This document shows, piece by piece, positions 9,174 to 18,619 of a stretch of DNA of 64,000 nt; position 1 is the first letter of the stretch, and the number at the start of each line of letters is the position of its first letter. Below the pieces are notes generated by a model. The model ran no database searches. It was not told where the DNA came from and saw only the letters and a list, made by a program, of their open reading frames with translations. The translations under genes were made by a program, and so were the position numbers. Source of the DNA: Winogradskyella schleiferi. Lineage in GTDB: Bacteria > Bacteroidota > Bacteroidia > Flavobacteriales > Flavobacteriaceae. The DNA is taken from positions 558,001 through 622,000 of the forward strand of contig NZ_CP053351.1 of assembly GCF_013394655.1 (NCBI RefSeq). The letters are read 5' to 3'.

Positions 9174-11528
9174 ATGAAATTAAATTTAATCCACTCACTT
9201 TTTCTTACTTTATTTATGTTTTCAATTGGTAATATCGAGGACTTTGGTGCTACACTAAAAGGTAACGCTTCAATAGAGGATTCTGACGCCAATAAGTATT
9301 TACAGGCAAAACGAGCACATTGGGCTTACACAACAGTTGTTGGTGAATCAGCTATAAACTTTATAAATGAAAATAAGAATACATCTGTATTAGAAACATC
9401 AGTAGTGAGTGAATTTATTAGTCAAGGGCAATTGCGTTTATCGTTATACGAGAGTAGTGCTTTAGCTAACAACGAAACGGCAACAGACGGCTTATTGATT
9501 TTATTTGACACCGAGGGCAACAATGCGGTTGATGCTAATGATGCTCTTAATATTACTAACTTAGATGAAAATTTTGCAACTAATAATAATGGGGTTTTAT
9601 TGAGTATTGAAAGTAGGGCGACTCCAGTAGATGAGGAAGAAATCCAATTAGAAATTAATACTTACAGAAATACAAATTATACAATTGTGGCACAAGGTAT
9701 CTCTATGCAATGCGCCACGGCGTTATTATACGATAACTATACTGGTGTGTCAACCGAAATTCCACAAAGTGGTGATGTTAATTATAGCTATTCTGTAGTC
9801 TCTGATATACCTGCTTCTATTGCAAATGATCGTTTTAAGCTAGTCTTTGCCGCTAATCCATTACCGATTACTTGGAACGGTTCTGTATCTAACAACTGGA
9901 ACGATCCAAATAACTGGACACCGAATGAATTGCCAGATTTTTGTTCAGAAATAACGGTACCCGTAACAGAAACACCACCACTAATTCCAGGTTTTCAAAC
10001 GATTGCGGCTTTAAACATTAACAGTGGGTCAAATGTCGTTATACCTTTGGGAGCAACTCTTAATGTAAGAGGTGATTTAAATATGTATTCTGAATCAGAT
10101 ACGTATTCTGGTTTAATTGTAAAAGGCACAATAGCTATTGAAGGAACATCCAAATATCACAGATATACAAATGCGCAATCAAATGATAATGACTTAATAG
10201 CTCCTCCGTTATCAGGACAAAGTTGGTTCTCTTTTTTGACAACCGATAACAACTATAATGCAAACGTTTTGTTCAGTAATGACGTAGCTGTACCAAATAC
10301 AACTTATCTCTTTGGTCCATATGAAAAAGGCGGTACAGATGACTATTTGATGTATGCCTATAGTGCTGTAAAAACTTTATATTCTGGTCAAGGATATAGA
10401 GTAGCAACAAATACGCCATTAGTTGACGGAAACGGTGAGGCCTTAATTTTCACTGGGTCAATTGTAACAGGTTCTGTTAACAGAACTATTGAAAACGATT
10501 TTACTGGTACTTTTCCAGAATGGAATCTTATAGGTAATCCTTATGCTTCTTATATAGATGTTGATACCTTTTTGAATCATGTAGGGACTGAATCCGGAGT
10601 ATCAAACCTTAGTTTACTAGGTGAAAATACTGCCGCTATTTATGGTTATGATGCAAATAATACAGATGAATCAGGAAGTAATTGGACGATCACAAATTTG
10701 GTTGATGGACCAGATCTTATAGCTCCAGGTCAAGGCTTTTTTGTGTCATCAAATACATCCTCAGCAAATTTAGAGTTTTCGCCAGATATGCAAGTTATAG
10801 GAGATTCAGATGATTTTATTGTTGGTAGATCATCAAATAACACTGATTTTATCAAAATAAGGATGAATACAGTTTCAGATAGTTGTTTAACGTCAGTTTT
10901 TTTTCATGACAATGCAAGTACAGGTTTAGACATTGGTTATGATGCGGCAATTTTTGGAGGTAACGCTCCTGAATTTGCGCTGTATACGCATTTGGTGCAG
11001 GACAATGAAGGTGCTCCAATGGCAATACAAACTATTAATTCAAGTAATCTTTCAGATGTGATTATACCATTAGGAGTAAATGCAAATCAAGGCGTGGATT
11101 TAACTTTCAGTATTGCTGATATGACTTTACCGGCTTCTGCTAATATATATATTGATGATATGGTTGCTAATACATCAACCTTGTTAAACAACTCTGATTA
11201 TGTGATGTTACCGACAACTACATTGTCTGGAACTGGACGTTTTTTCTTAAGAACATCTGTAGAGGCGTTATCAATTATTGAAAAAAATTTAGATGCTCTA
11301 AATGTCTTCGTTTCAAATAGTTCTAATGAATTAATAGTGGGTGGCCAGTTACAAGAAAACACACTATTAGTTCTATACGATGTTCAGGGCAGAAAGGTGC
11401 TTTCAACAGAGCTTGATTTATCTATTGTTGAAAACCGCATAAATCTATCTTCACTTAGCAAGGGAGTTTACATTGCAAATCTTCATAACAAGATGAGTCG
11501 AAAATCACAAAAAGTGGTTATTAAATAA
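9174..11528 (+). CDS. Secreted protein with T9SS type A sorting domain
   Basis: 784 residues. It has an N-terminal signal peptide (MKLNLIHSLFLTLFMFSIG). A central segment contains WNGSVSNNWNDPNNWTPNE near residue 240, a pattern seen in many flavobacterial surface proteins. The last 75 residues form a C-terminal sorting domain (ENTLLVLYDVQGRKVLS, then NLSSLSKGVYIANL and a terminal KVVIK), which directs export across the outer membrane by the type IX system and surface attachment. No catalytic motif is visible, so an adhesin or structural role is likely but not shown. It stands alone, with its own upstream region and an inverted repeat at the start. Confidence 0.85.
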   Translation: MKLNLIHSLFLTLFMFSIGNIEDFGATLKGNASIEDSDANKYLQAKRAHWAYTTVVGESAINFINENKNTSVLETSVVSEFISQGQLRLSLYESSALANNETATDGLLILFDTEGNNAVDANDALNITNLDENFATNNNGVLLSIESRATPVDEEEIQLEINTYRNTNYTIVAQGISMQCATALLYDNYTGVSTEIPQSGDVNYSYSVVSDIPASIANDRFKLVFAANPLPITWNGSVSNNWNDPNNWTPNELPDFCSEITVPVTETPPLIPGFQTIAALNINSGSNVVIPLGATLNVRGDLNMYSESDTYSGLIVKGTIAIEGTSKYHRYTNAQSNDNDLIAPPLSGQSWFSFLTTDNNYNANVLFSNDVAVPNTTYLFGPYEKGGTDDYLMYAYSAVKTLYSGQGYRVATNTPLVDGNGEALIFTGSIVTGSVNRTIENDFTGTFPEWNLIGNPYASYIDVDTFLNHVGTESGVSNLSLLGENTAAIYGYDANNTDESGSNWTITNLVDGPDLIAPGQGFFVSSNTSSANLEFSPDMQVIGDSDDFIVGRSSNNTDFIKIRMNTVSDSCLTSVFFHDNASTGLDIGYDAAIFGGNAPEFALYTHLVQDNEGAPMAIQTINSSNLSDVIIPLGVNANQGVDLTFSIADMTLPASANIYIDDMVANTSTLLNNSDYVMLPTTTLSGTGRFFLRTSVEALSIIEKNLDALNVFVSNSSNELIVGGQLQENTLLVLYDVQGRKVLSTELDLSIVENRINLSSLSKGVYIANLHNKMSRKSQKVVIK

Positions 11529-11704
11529 AATCAAATGAACAAAAATTATATTACATTAAGATCTAGATCTGTATTAATATGCTTTTAATAAAACTTTTTA
11601 AGTTTCTGTAATCCACTTTTGTAAATAGGTAATATCTCTTTAAATACCTCTGCTCATTATTAAGATTTTCGATTGTTTTAATCGGTTAGATTCATTTATT
11701 ATTA

Positions 11705-11712
11705 TAAATTTG
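11705..11712 (+). promoter_or_regulatory. Candidate -7 element of the flexirubin gene array
   Basis: TAAATTTG fits TAnnTTTG and lies 62 bases before ATG 11775, in the 246-base spacer that precedes the first pathway gene. No well-spaced TTTG was found upstream, so the call rests on the -7 box and position alone. Confidence 0.4.
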
Positions 11713-11774
11713 CACATGAAAATAACGACAATACTTTAGTTGTTAAAATCATTAATCATATTGAAAAAATATAG

Positions 11775-13310
11775 ATGGTAAAACTTAAAGGGGAATTAAG
11801 AATCGAGGATTTTTACAACATTATATTCGAATCCCAATCTATTCAAATGGATGATACTGTATTAGATACAGTTGAAAAGAGCTTTGTGTTTTTAAGAGAT
11901 TTTTCTCAAAATAAAACCATCTATGGTGTTAATACAGGATTTGGACCTATGGCTCAATACAAAATTGCCGATTCAGATCGTATAAAATTACAATACAATT
12001 TAATAAGAAGTCATGCGTCTGGTACGGGTAATCCAATTCAACCACAGTATGTAAAAGCAGCAATGCTAGCAAGATTAAACACTTTATCCTTAGGTAAATC
12101 TGGAGCTCATAAATCGGTTATTGATCTCATGACCGAATTAATAAACCGGGACATTACGCCTTTAATTTACGAGCATGGTGGTGTTGGTGCAAGTGGAGAT
12201 TTGGTTCAATTAGCACATTTAGCCTTAGTTTTAATTGGTGAAGGTGAAGTGTTTTATAAAAATGAACTGCGACCTACAAAGGAGGTTTTTGAAATTGAAA
12301 AACTTGAACCGATTAAAGTGGTTTTAAGAGAGGGATTAGCCTTAATGAATGGTACGTCTGTTATGACAGGTGTAGGTATTGTAAATACTATTAATACAAG
12401 ACGTTTATTAAATTGGGCCATTCTATGTTCATCTGCTATAAATGAAATTGTAGAAGCCTATGATGATCATTTGTCTTTTGAATTAAACCAAGCAAAACAG
12501 CATAAAGGTCAGCGTGAAATAGCGAAACAAATGCGATCCCATTTAAGTGATAGCAAACTCACTAGAAAACGTGAAGAATATTTATACAATAAAAACCCAG
12601 ATGTTACTGTATTTGAAGAAAAAGTACAAGAATATTATTCCTTGCGATGTGTGCCTCAAATATTAGGGCCAGTTTTGGATACTTTAAATAATATAGAGCG
12701 CATTTTAATAGAAGAAGTAAACTCTGCTAACGATAATCCTATTATTGATGTTGAAAAACAACATGTTTATCATGGCGGGAATTTCCACGGCGATTATGTA
12801 TCCTTAGAGATGGATAAACTAAAATTGGTCGTTACCAAAATGAGCATGTTAGCAGAACGCCAATTGAATTATTTACTAAATCCTAGTCTTAATAAAATAC
12901 TTCCTGCTTTTGTCAACCTTGGAACTTTAGGGTTAAATTTCGGGATGCAAGGTGTGCAATTTACAGCAACCTCTACTACGGCAGAAAACCAAATGCTATC
13001 CAATCCGATGTATGTCCATAGTATTCCGAACAACAATGACAATCAAGATATTGTGAGTATGGGAACTAATGCGGCTCTTATTACAAAAAAAGTTATTGAG
13101 AATGCTTTTGAAGTTGTCGCGATAGAAATGATCACCATTATACAAGCCATTGAGTATTTAAACGCACAAGACAAAGTATCTTCAAAAACGAAGAAAATGT
13201 ATGATGAAATCCGAAAATTAGTTCCTATATTTACGGAAGACGTTGTTATGTATCCTTATGTAAATGAGGTAAAAGCATTTATCATGGATCACAAAAATAA
13301 CATTGTGTGA
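11775..13310 (+). CDS. Tyrosine ammonia-lyase (aromatic amino acid lyase)
   Basis: 511 residues of the HAL/PAL/TAL family. The MIO cofactor forms from Ala139-Ser140-Gly141 in GGVGASGDLVQLAHLAL. His80 in IRSHASGTG is at the position that selects tyrosine over phenylalanine, and the sequence is very similar along its length to the flavobacterial tyrosine ammonia-lyase. The reaction is L-tyrosine to p-coumarate plus ammonia, which supplies the aryl starter of flexirubin. It is the first gene of the long same-strand array. Histidine ammonia-lyase is the alternative, but the His80 selectivity residue and the context argue against it. Confidence 0.93.
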   Translation: MVKLKGELRIEDFYNIIFESQSIQMDDTVLDTVEKSFVFLRDFSQNKTIYGVNTGFGPMAQYKIADSDRIKLQYNLIRSHASGTGNPIQPQYVKAAMLARLNTLSLGKSGAHKSVIDLMTELINRDITPLIYEHGGVGASGDLVQLAHLALVLIGEGEVFYKNELRPTKEVFEIEKLEPIKVVLREGLALMNGTSVMTGVGIVNTINTRRLLNWAILCSSAINEIVEAYDDHLSFELNQAKQHKGQREIAKQMRSHLSDSKLTRKREEYLYNKNPDVTVFEEKVQEYYSLRCVPQILGPVLDTLNNIERILIEEVNSANDNPIIDVEKQHVYHGGNFHGDYVSLEMDKLKLVVTKMSMLAERQLNYLLNPSLNKILPAFVNLGTLGLNFGMQGVQFTATSTTAENQMLSNPMYVHSIPNNNDNQDIVSMGTNAALITKKVIENAFEVVAIEMITIIQAIEYLNAQDKVSSKTKKMYDEIRKLVPIFTEDVVMYPYVNEVKAFIMDHKNNIV

Positions 13311-13398
13311 CAAAACAGTCTTGATAAAAAAGGTGATTCCTTAAGGATGATTTACAAGGGTGTTAAAGTTGAGAATTATTAAACAAAAAATATAAATC

Positions 13399-14535
13399 AT
13401 GAAAACTAAACACTTATTATTAGTCATACTTCTTCAAAGTATTTTCTCAATTAATGCACAAGAATTAGCATTGGTTAGGGAAAATGATTTATTCGGTTAT
13501 ATCAATAAGTCAGGAGAGTATGCCATTAAACCTCAGTTTCAAAAAGCAGCTAGTTTTTCTGGTAAGTATGCAGCAGCATTTCAAGGCGATCAATGGGGAC
13601 TTATAGACACTTCGGGAAATTGGGTGCTTCAACCAGAATACGATAAAGTAAAAGATTTTAATTCTGGTTATGTTTTAGTGCTTAAAGATGACCAATGGAA
13701 TTATGTTAATCCTTCAGGAGAAAAATTAAAAACTCCGGTAACAGAGAAATATTATGATTTCGAGGATGGTGTCGCTTTGTACAGAAACAATAAAAAGTTG
13801 GGGCTTTTAGGTACCGATGGCAAACTCCTTCTAGAACCTACTTACGATGTTATCAAACCATTTGTCAATGGCTATGCAAGAGTTCGGAATGATGATAATT
13901 GGGGAATGATAGATAACAAAGGCAACATATTTATTCCGTTGGAATACGATGAGTTAGGCGATTATAATAGCCAAGGTGTCGGCGCTAGAAAAGGAGAATC
14001 TTTTGGTATTGTAGTAGATAAGAAACTCAATATCATTAGTGGAGCTGACAAAGTTTGGGACTTTACGGATGATTCTGACTTAACCTATGCACGGAGCGAT
14101 AAAAAAATGGGATTTGTCAATAATAAAGGCGAATGGGTTATTAAGCCGACTTTCAAAAAAGTGAGAGCATTTAATAACGGATTAGCTCCAGCGCTTAATG
14201 AAAAACTTTGGGGTTATATTAATGAGAAAGGAGAAAAAGTAATCGACTATTTATATAGAGACGCTGAAACTTTTTCAGCCAGTGGCTTAGCGCCTGTAAA
14301 AGAGAAAAAATTATGGGGTTTTATAGATAAATCAGGTAAAACAATTATTGCCGCTGAATACGATATAACCGCAGGAGGTTTTTCTATTTTTAGTAAAAAT
14401 AATATTAAAGGATTTCACAACGGGTTAGCTCGTGTAAAGAAAGATAAAGAATGGGGCTTTTTAGATACTGACGGGAAACCATTGGGTGGAAAATGGTACC
14501 AAAATGTTGAATTATTTGTTGATACAACAAAATAA
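13399..14535 (+). CDS. Secreted WG-repeat protein
   Basis: 378 residues with a signal peptide ending near AQE at residue 21, then about nine WG repeats of the type WGxIDxxGxxVIxPxYD (for example WGLIDTSGNWVLQPEYD and WGFIDKSGKTIIAAEYD). The repeats should form a beta-propeller-like or solenoid structure, often used in protein contacts in the envelope. It sits between the ammonia-lyase and fabG and is probably co-transcribed with them. No enzymatic residues are visible and its part in pigment formation is unknown. Confidence 0.8.
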   Translation: MKTKHLLLVILLQSIFSINAQELALVRENDLFGYINKSGEYAIKPQFQKAASFSGKYAAAFQGDQWGLIDTSGNWVLQPEYDKVKDFNSGYVLVLKDDQWNYVNPSGEKLKTPVTEKYYDFEDGVALYRNNKKLGLLGTDGKLLLEPTYDVIKPFVNGYARVRNDDNWGMIDNKGNIFIPLEYDELGDYNSQGVGARKGESFGIVVDKKLNIISGADKVWDFTDDSDLTYARSDKKMGFVNNKGEWVIKPTFKKVRAFNNGLAPALNEKLWGYINEKGEKVIDYLYRDAETFSASGLAPVKEKKLWGFIDKSGKTIIAAEYDITAGGFSIFSKNNIKGFHNGLARVKKDKEWGFLDTDGKPLGGKWYQNVELFVDTTK

Positions 14536-14549
14536 TCAGTATATTATAA

Positions 14550-15302
14550 ATGAACGAAAAAGAACAGGTAACCAAGTGTGCTTTAATAACAGGAGGCTCT
14601 AGAGGTATTGGCAAATCAATATGTATACAACTAGCAAAAGATTCCGATTATCATATATTAATTAACTATCAAAACAATAAAGAAGCTGCTTTAGATACTT
14701 TGGAAGCCGTAAAAAAAGCTGGCGGAACTGGTGAGTTATTACAATTTAATGTTGTGGATAACCAAGCCGTTAAATCTATATTGGATAATTGGCTAGACAA
14801 CAATAAAAGTTCCATTATCGAAGTGATTGTTAACAATGCAGGCATCACTAAAGATGGATTGTTCATGTGGATGTCCCAAGACGATTGGAACAATGTTATT
14901 AATACCAGTCTTAACGGTTTTTTTAATGTTACCAATCATTTGATTCAAAAATTATTGGTTCAAAAGTATGGGCGTATTATTAATATGGTTTCACTTTCTG
15001 GCTTAAAAGGAACAGCTGGTCAAACTAACTACTCTGCAGCAAAGGGCGCTGTAATTGCAGCAACCAAAGCTTTGGCCCAGGAAATTGCCAAACGTAATAT
15101 TACCGTAAATGCTGTGGCACCAGGATTCATTAAAACGGACATGACTGGTGATTTAGATGAAAAGGAATTAAAAAAAATGGTACCAGCAAATCGTTTTGGT
15201 AACCCAGAAGAAGTGGCACATTTAGTGTCTTTTCTAGCCTCTAAAAATGCCTCTTATATTACAGGAGAAGTTATAAATATTAATGGAGGTCTTTACTCTT
15301 AA
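14550..15302 (+). CDS. fabG: 3-oxoacyl-ACP reductase (FabG/ApeQ-like)
   Basis: 250-residue short-chain dehydrogenase. It has the NADPH motif TGGSRGIGKSI near residue 14, NNAG near 95, catalytic Ser and the Tyr-x3-Lys pair in NYSAAKGAV near 160, and the PGFIKTDM loop. It reduces beta-ketoacyl-ACP to beta-hydroxyacyl-ACP in each polyene extension cycle. It begins 14 bases after the WG-repeat gene and is followed after 12 bases by a ketosynthase. It is taken as pathway-dedicated because of this position. Confidence 0.9.
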   Translation: MNEKEQVTKCALITGGSRGIGKSICIQLAKDSDYHILINYQNNKEAALDTLEAVKKAGGTGELLQFNVVDNQAVKSILDNWLDNNKSSIIEVIVNNAGITKDGLFMWMSQDDWNNVINTSLNGFFNVTNHLIQKLLVQKYGRIINMVSLSGLKGTAGQTNYSAAKGAVIAATKALAQEIAKRNITVNAVAPGFIKTDMTGDLDEKELKKMVPANRFGNPEEVAHLVSFLASKNASYITGEVININGGLYS

Positions 15303-15314
15303 ATACAGATTGGA

Positions 15315-16547
15315 ATGGGACGAGTGGTCATAACCGGAATGGGAATATATTCGTGTATCGGTAAAAATTTGGATGAAGTTAAGGAGTCTTTATATAATGG
15401 TAGATCTGGAATTGTAATTGATGAAGATAGAATTCCTTTCGGATACCGTTCCCCATTGACAGGTATGGTTGAAGAACCAGATTTGAAAAAACAGTTATCA
15501 AGACGCCAGCGTGTAAGTCTTGGAGAGGAAGGCGCTTATGCTTATGTAGCGACTATCGAGGCCTTAGAAAATGCGAAAATATCCCAAGATTTTCTTGACG
15601 CAAATGAAGTAGGGATTCTTTATGGGAATGATAGTACATCAAAGGCAGTTATTAATTCAGTGGATATCATTAGAGAAAAAAAAGATACTGCTTTGGTGGG
15701 TTCGGGTGCGATATTTCAAGCTATGAATTCTTCAGCAACCATGAATCTTTCTACCATATTTAAGCTTAAGGGCATTAATTTTACAATAAGTGCCGCCTGC
15801 GCTAGTGGTTCTCATGCTATTGGTATGGCGTACCAACTTATAAAAAGTGGTTTACAAGACTGTGTGATTTGTGGTGGAACCCAAGAAATAAATAAGTTTG
15901 CCATGGGCAGTTTTGATGGTTTAGGTGTATTTGCTATCAACCTCGAAGAGCCATCAAAAGCATCACGACCATTTGATAAAAACAGGGATGGTTTAGTGCC
16001 TAGTGGAGGAGCAGCGACTTTAGTTGTTGAAAGTTATGAATCTGCCGTAAAAAGAGGAGCGCCAATTTTAGCGGAAATAATTGGCTATGGCTTTTCTTCA
16101 AATGGAGATCATATATCGACGCCAAATGTTGATGGACCGTCAAGAGCAATGTTCAAAGCTATTGAACAGGCAAATATTGATAGTAGCGCAATCGATTATG
16201 TAAACGCTCATGCCACGTCAACACCTGTTGGTGATGCTAACGAAGCTAAAGCAATATTTAAAGTGTTTGGTGAAAACGGCCCTTATGTAAGCTCTACTAA
16301 ATCAATGACTGGTCACGAATGCTGGATGGCAGGAGCAAGTGAAGTCATTTATTCCATGCTTATGATGCAAAATGATTTTATTGCACCAAACATCAATTTG
16401 GAAGAGCCAGATGAAGATGCAGCTAAATTAAATTTAGTCTCTAAAACGCTGGATAAAAAAATTGATGTATTTTTGTCGAATTCTTTTGGATTTGGTGGAA
16501 CAAATTCGGCGCTAATTATAAAAAAAATTAAGAATAAAGATGAATAA
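15315..16547 (+). CDS. Beta-ketoacyl-ACP synthase, FabF/B type
   Basis: 410 residues with a complete thiolase-fold triad: Cys162 in SAACASGSHAIG, His299 in NAHATSTPVGD and His334 in MTGHECWMAGA. The last motif departs from the common GHTLGAAG, which suggests a specialised chain pocket. It catalyses decarboxylative condensation of malonyl-ACP with an acyl chain. It overlaps the next gene, an ACP, by eight bases, so the two are translationally linked. It could be the ApeR-type synthase of aryl polyene systems. Confidence 0.88.
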   Translation: MGRVVITGMGIYSCIGKNLDEVKESLYNGRSGIVIDEDRIPFGYRSPLTGMVEEPDLKKQLSRRQRVSLGEEGAYAYVATIEALENAKISQDFLDANEVGILYGNDSTSKAVINSVDIIREKKDTALVGSGAIFQAMNSSATMNLSTIFKLKGINFTISAACASGSHAIGMAYQLIKSGLQDCVICGGTQEINKFAMGSFDGLGVFAINLEEPSKASRPFDKNRDGLVPSGGAATLVVESYESAVKRGAPILAEIIGYGFSSNGDHISTPNVDGPSRAMFKAIEQANIDSSAIDYVNAHATSTPVGDANEAKAIFKVFGENGPYVSSTKSMTGHECWMAGASEVIYSMLMMQNDFIAPNINLEEPDEDAAKLNLVSKTLDKKIDVFLSNSFGFGGTNSALIIKKIKNKDE

Positions 16548-16782
16548 AGAAGTTATTATTGAAAAAATAAACAACTTTCTTATAGATGAATTTGAAGTTG
16601 AATCTGAAGACATTTCTCCTGAAGCAAACCTGAAAGAAACTCTTGATCTTGATAGTTTGGATTTTGTTGATCTTGTTGTCTCTGTTGAATCTAATTTTGG
16701 CGTTAAATTAGTAGGAGAGGATTTTGTTAATGTTGTAGTGCTCGAAGATTTTTATAATCTTATTGAAAACAAGCTTAAATAA
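16540..16782 (+). CDS. Acyl carrier protein (first copy)
   Basis: 80 residues, acidic and helical, with the phosphopantetheine site Ser39 in LDLDSLDFVDLV. It carries growing acyl chains for the array's ketosynthases. It begins inside the end of the preceding ketosynthase gene. A second ACP at 27411 suggests separate carriers for different chains. Confidence 0.93.
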   Translation: MNKEVIIEKINNFLIDEFEVESEDISPEANLKETLDLDSLDFVDLVVSVESNFGVKLVGEDFVNVVVLEDFYNLIENKLK

Positions 16783-16798
16783 TTTTACTTAAAAATAT

Positions 16799-17683
16799 AT
16801 GGCTGCGGAATGGAAAGGAAAGTCCAGGGGAACAGTTCTAGGATATAAAATATTTATTTTTTGTATTAAAAAACTAGGATTACCTTCAGCCTATTTTGTA
16901 TTGTATTTTGTCGCTTTCTATTTCTGTTTTTTTGCGAAAGACAGTACCGAATCTTCCTATTATTACTTCCGAAAAAGACTCCAATATTCTAGGTATAAAA
17001 GCTTGGTCAGTATTTACAAAAGTTATTTTGTTTTTGGGCAAACCATAATAGATAAAATCGCTATTTCGTCGGGATTAAAATCTAAATTCACCTATGATTA
17101 TGATGGTGTTGATAACATCAAAGACGTACTAAAGCAAAAAAAAGGAGGTATACTCATTAGCGCGCATTTGGGCAATTTTGAAATTGCCGAACACTTTTTT
17201 GGAGAGTTGGAAGATAGGGATTTTATAAATTTACTAACAACCGACGTTGAACATACTGCTATAAAGAACTATCTTGATACAATCGTAAAAAAATCGAATA
17301 TAAAAATTATCCTTATCAAAGAAGATCTGTCCCATATCTTTGAAATCAATGCAGCATTGACAAGAAACGAAATTGTCTGTATTACTGGCGATCGCTATAT
17401 TAAAGGTTCAAAATATTTGACAGAAGAATTATTGGGTAAAGAAGCTAAGTTTCCTGCTGGACCATTTCTCATTGGCTCCCGATTGCGAGTGCCAGTATTA
17501 TTTGTTTACGTTCTTAAGGAATCCAGAAAACATTATCATCTTTATGCCAGAACGTCCACAGTAGAGAACAAAGATGCACAAGCATTATTGAAAGATTATA
17601 CCAAAAGTTTAGAATGGATGCTTAAAAAATATCCGTTGCAATGGTTTAATTATTTTGATTTTTGGAATGTAAATAAAAAATAA
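16799..17683 (+). CDS. LpxL/HtrB-like lysophospholipid acyltransferase
   Basis: 294 residues. An N-terminal hydrophobic segment (residues 22-47) is followed by the acyltransferase motif AHLGNFEIAEHFF near residue 120, matching the H-x4-E type of lipid A acyltransferases. CITGDRYIKGS near 200 is the second conserved block. It would move an acyl group from ACP to a lipid-like acceptor at the inner membrane. In this context it is a candidate for joining the polyene acid to the dialkylresorcinol, or for lipid anchoring. It lies one base before darA. Confidence 0.8.
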   Translation: MAAEWKGKSRGTVLGYKIFIFCIKKLGLPSAYFVLYFVAFYFCFFAKDSTESSYYYFRKRLQYSRYKSLVSIYKSYFVFGQTIIDKIAISSGLKSKFTYDYDGVDNIKDVLKQKKGGILISAHLGNFEIAEHFFGELEDRDFINLLTTDVEHTAIKNYLDTIVKKSNIKIILIKEDLSHIFEINAALTRNEIVCITGDRYIKGSKYLTEELLGKEAKFPAGPFLIGSRLRVPVLFVYVLKESRKHYHLYARTSTVENKDAQALLKDYTKSLEWMLKKYPLQWFNYFDFWNVNKK

Positions 17684-17684
17684 G

Positions 17685-18608
17685 ATGAAGAACATTCTAG
17701 TGATACATTATTCGCAGTCTGGGCAATTAACGGAAATCGTGAATAATATAGCCATGCCACTTGGAAATAACAAGGACATCAATGTTGTTCATCATCAAAT
17801 TGAAATGGAGACACCGTTTCCTTTTCCATGGAAAAAAAAGGAGTTTTTTAATGTATTTTCCGAGTCATTTCTTCAAATACCATCAAAAATAAGACCAATA
17901 CCTGAGAGTTTCTTAAGTCAGAAATTCGATTTAATCATTTTTGGATATTCAGTTTGGTATTTAAGTCCATCTATTCCGGCAACATCATTTTTATCCTCTC
18001 CTGAAGCTAAAAAACTACTTACCGATACGCCTGTGATTACCGTAATTGGAGCAAGAAATATGTGGATAATGGCTCAGGAAAAAGTAAAGACTTTACTTAA
18101 AGAATCTAATTCTAAATTAGTGGGTAATATTGCATTGGTTGACAGACATATCAATCATATTAGCGTTATAACTATAGTGCAATGGATGTTTACGGGTAAA
18201 AAGAAAAACTATTTAGGTGTTTTTCCTAAACCAGGTGTTTCTCAAAAGGATATTGACGAATCTTCAAAGTTTGGAAATACCATTTTAGAGCATATCAATA
18301 GTGATAATCTCGATAATCTTCAAGATGATCTACTACTTAAAAAAGCCGTTGTTGTAAAACCTTTTTTGGTCTTAGCGGATAAGCGTGCGAATATACTCTT
18401 TGGTAAATGGGCCAAACTGATATATACCAAAGGAAATGAAAGTAAGGAAAAGCGCTTGTTTTGGGAAAAAATGTTCAACTATTACTTATTATTTGCTATT
18501 TGGATTATTGCACCTTTGGTTTTTATCCTATTTTTGTTGACTTATATTCCTTTGTACGGAAAGATAAAAAGGAATAAAAGATATTATTCATCTGTAGAAA
18601 TTAATTAG
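17685..18608 (+). CDS. darA: Dialkylresorcinol condensing enzyme DarA
   Basis: 307 residues. It begins with a flavodoxin-like strand and loop (ILVIHYSQSGQLTEIVNNI) and ends with a hydrophobic segment at residues 263-289. This is the known layout of DarA, which is needed with DarB to build the 2,5-dialkylresorcinol half of flexirubin from a beta-ketoacyl and a second acyl thioester. Adjacent darB confirms the call. The exact part DarA plays in the cyclisation and aromatisation is taken from family knowledge. Confidence 0.88.
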   Translation: MKNILVIHYSQSGQLTEIVNNIAMPLGNNKDINVVHHQIEMETPFPFPWKKKEFFNVFSESFLQIPSKIRPIPESFLSQKFDLIIFGYSVWYLSPSIPATSFLSSPEAKKLLTDTPVITVIGARNMWIMAQEKVKTLLKESNSKLVGNIALVDRHINHISVITIVQWMFTGKKKNYLGVFPKPGVSQKDIDESSKFGNTILEHINSDNLDNLQDDLLLKKAVVVKPFLVLADKRANILFGKWAKLIYTKGNESKEKRLFWEKMFNYYLLFAIWIIAPLVFILFLLTYIPLYGKIKRNKRYYSSVEIN

Positions 18609-18614
18609 AAGGAG
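18609..18614 (+). promoter_or_regulatory. Strong Shine-Dalgarno site before darB
   Basis: AAGGAG ends five bases before ATG 18620. Most genes here lack such a site, as is usual in Bacteroidota, so this one is notable and fixes the start. Confidence 0.6.
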
Positions 18615-18619
18615 TCAAA

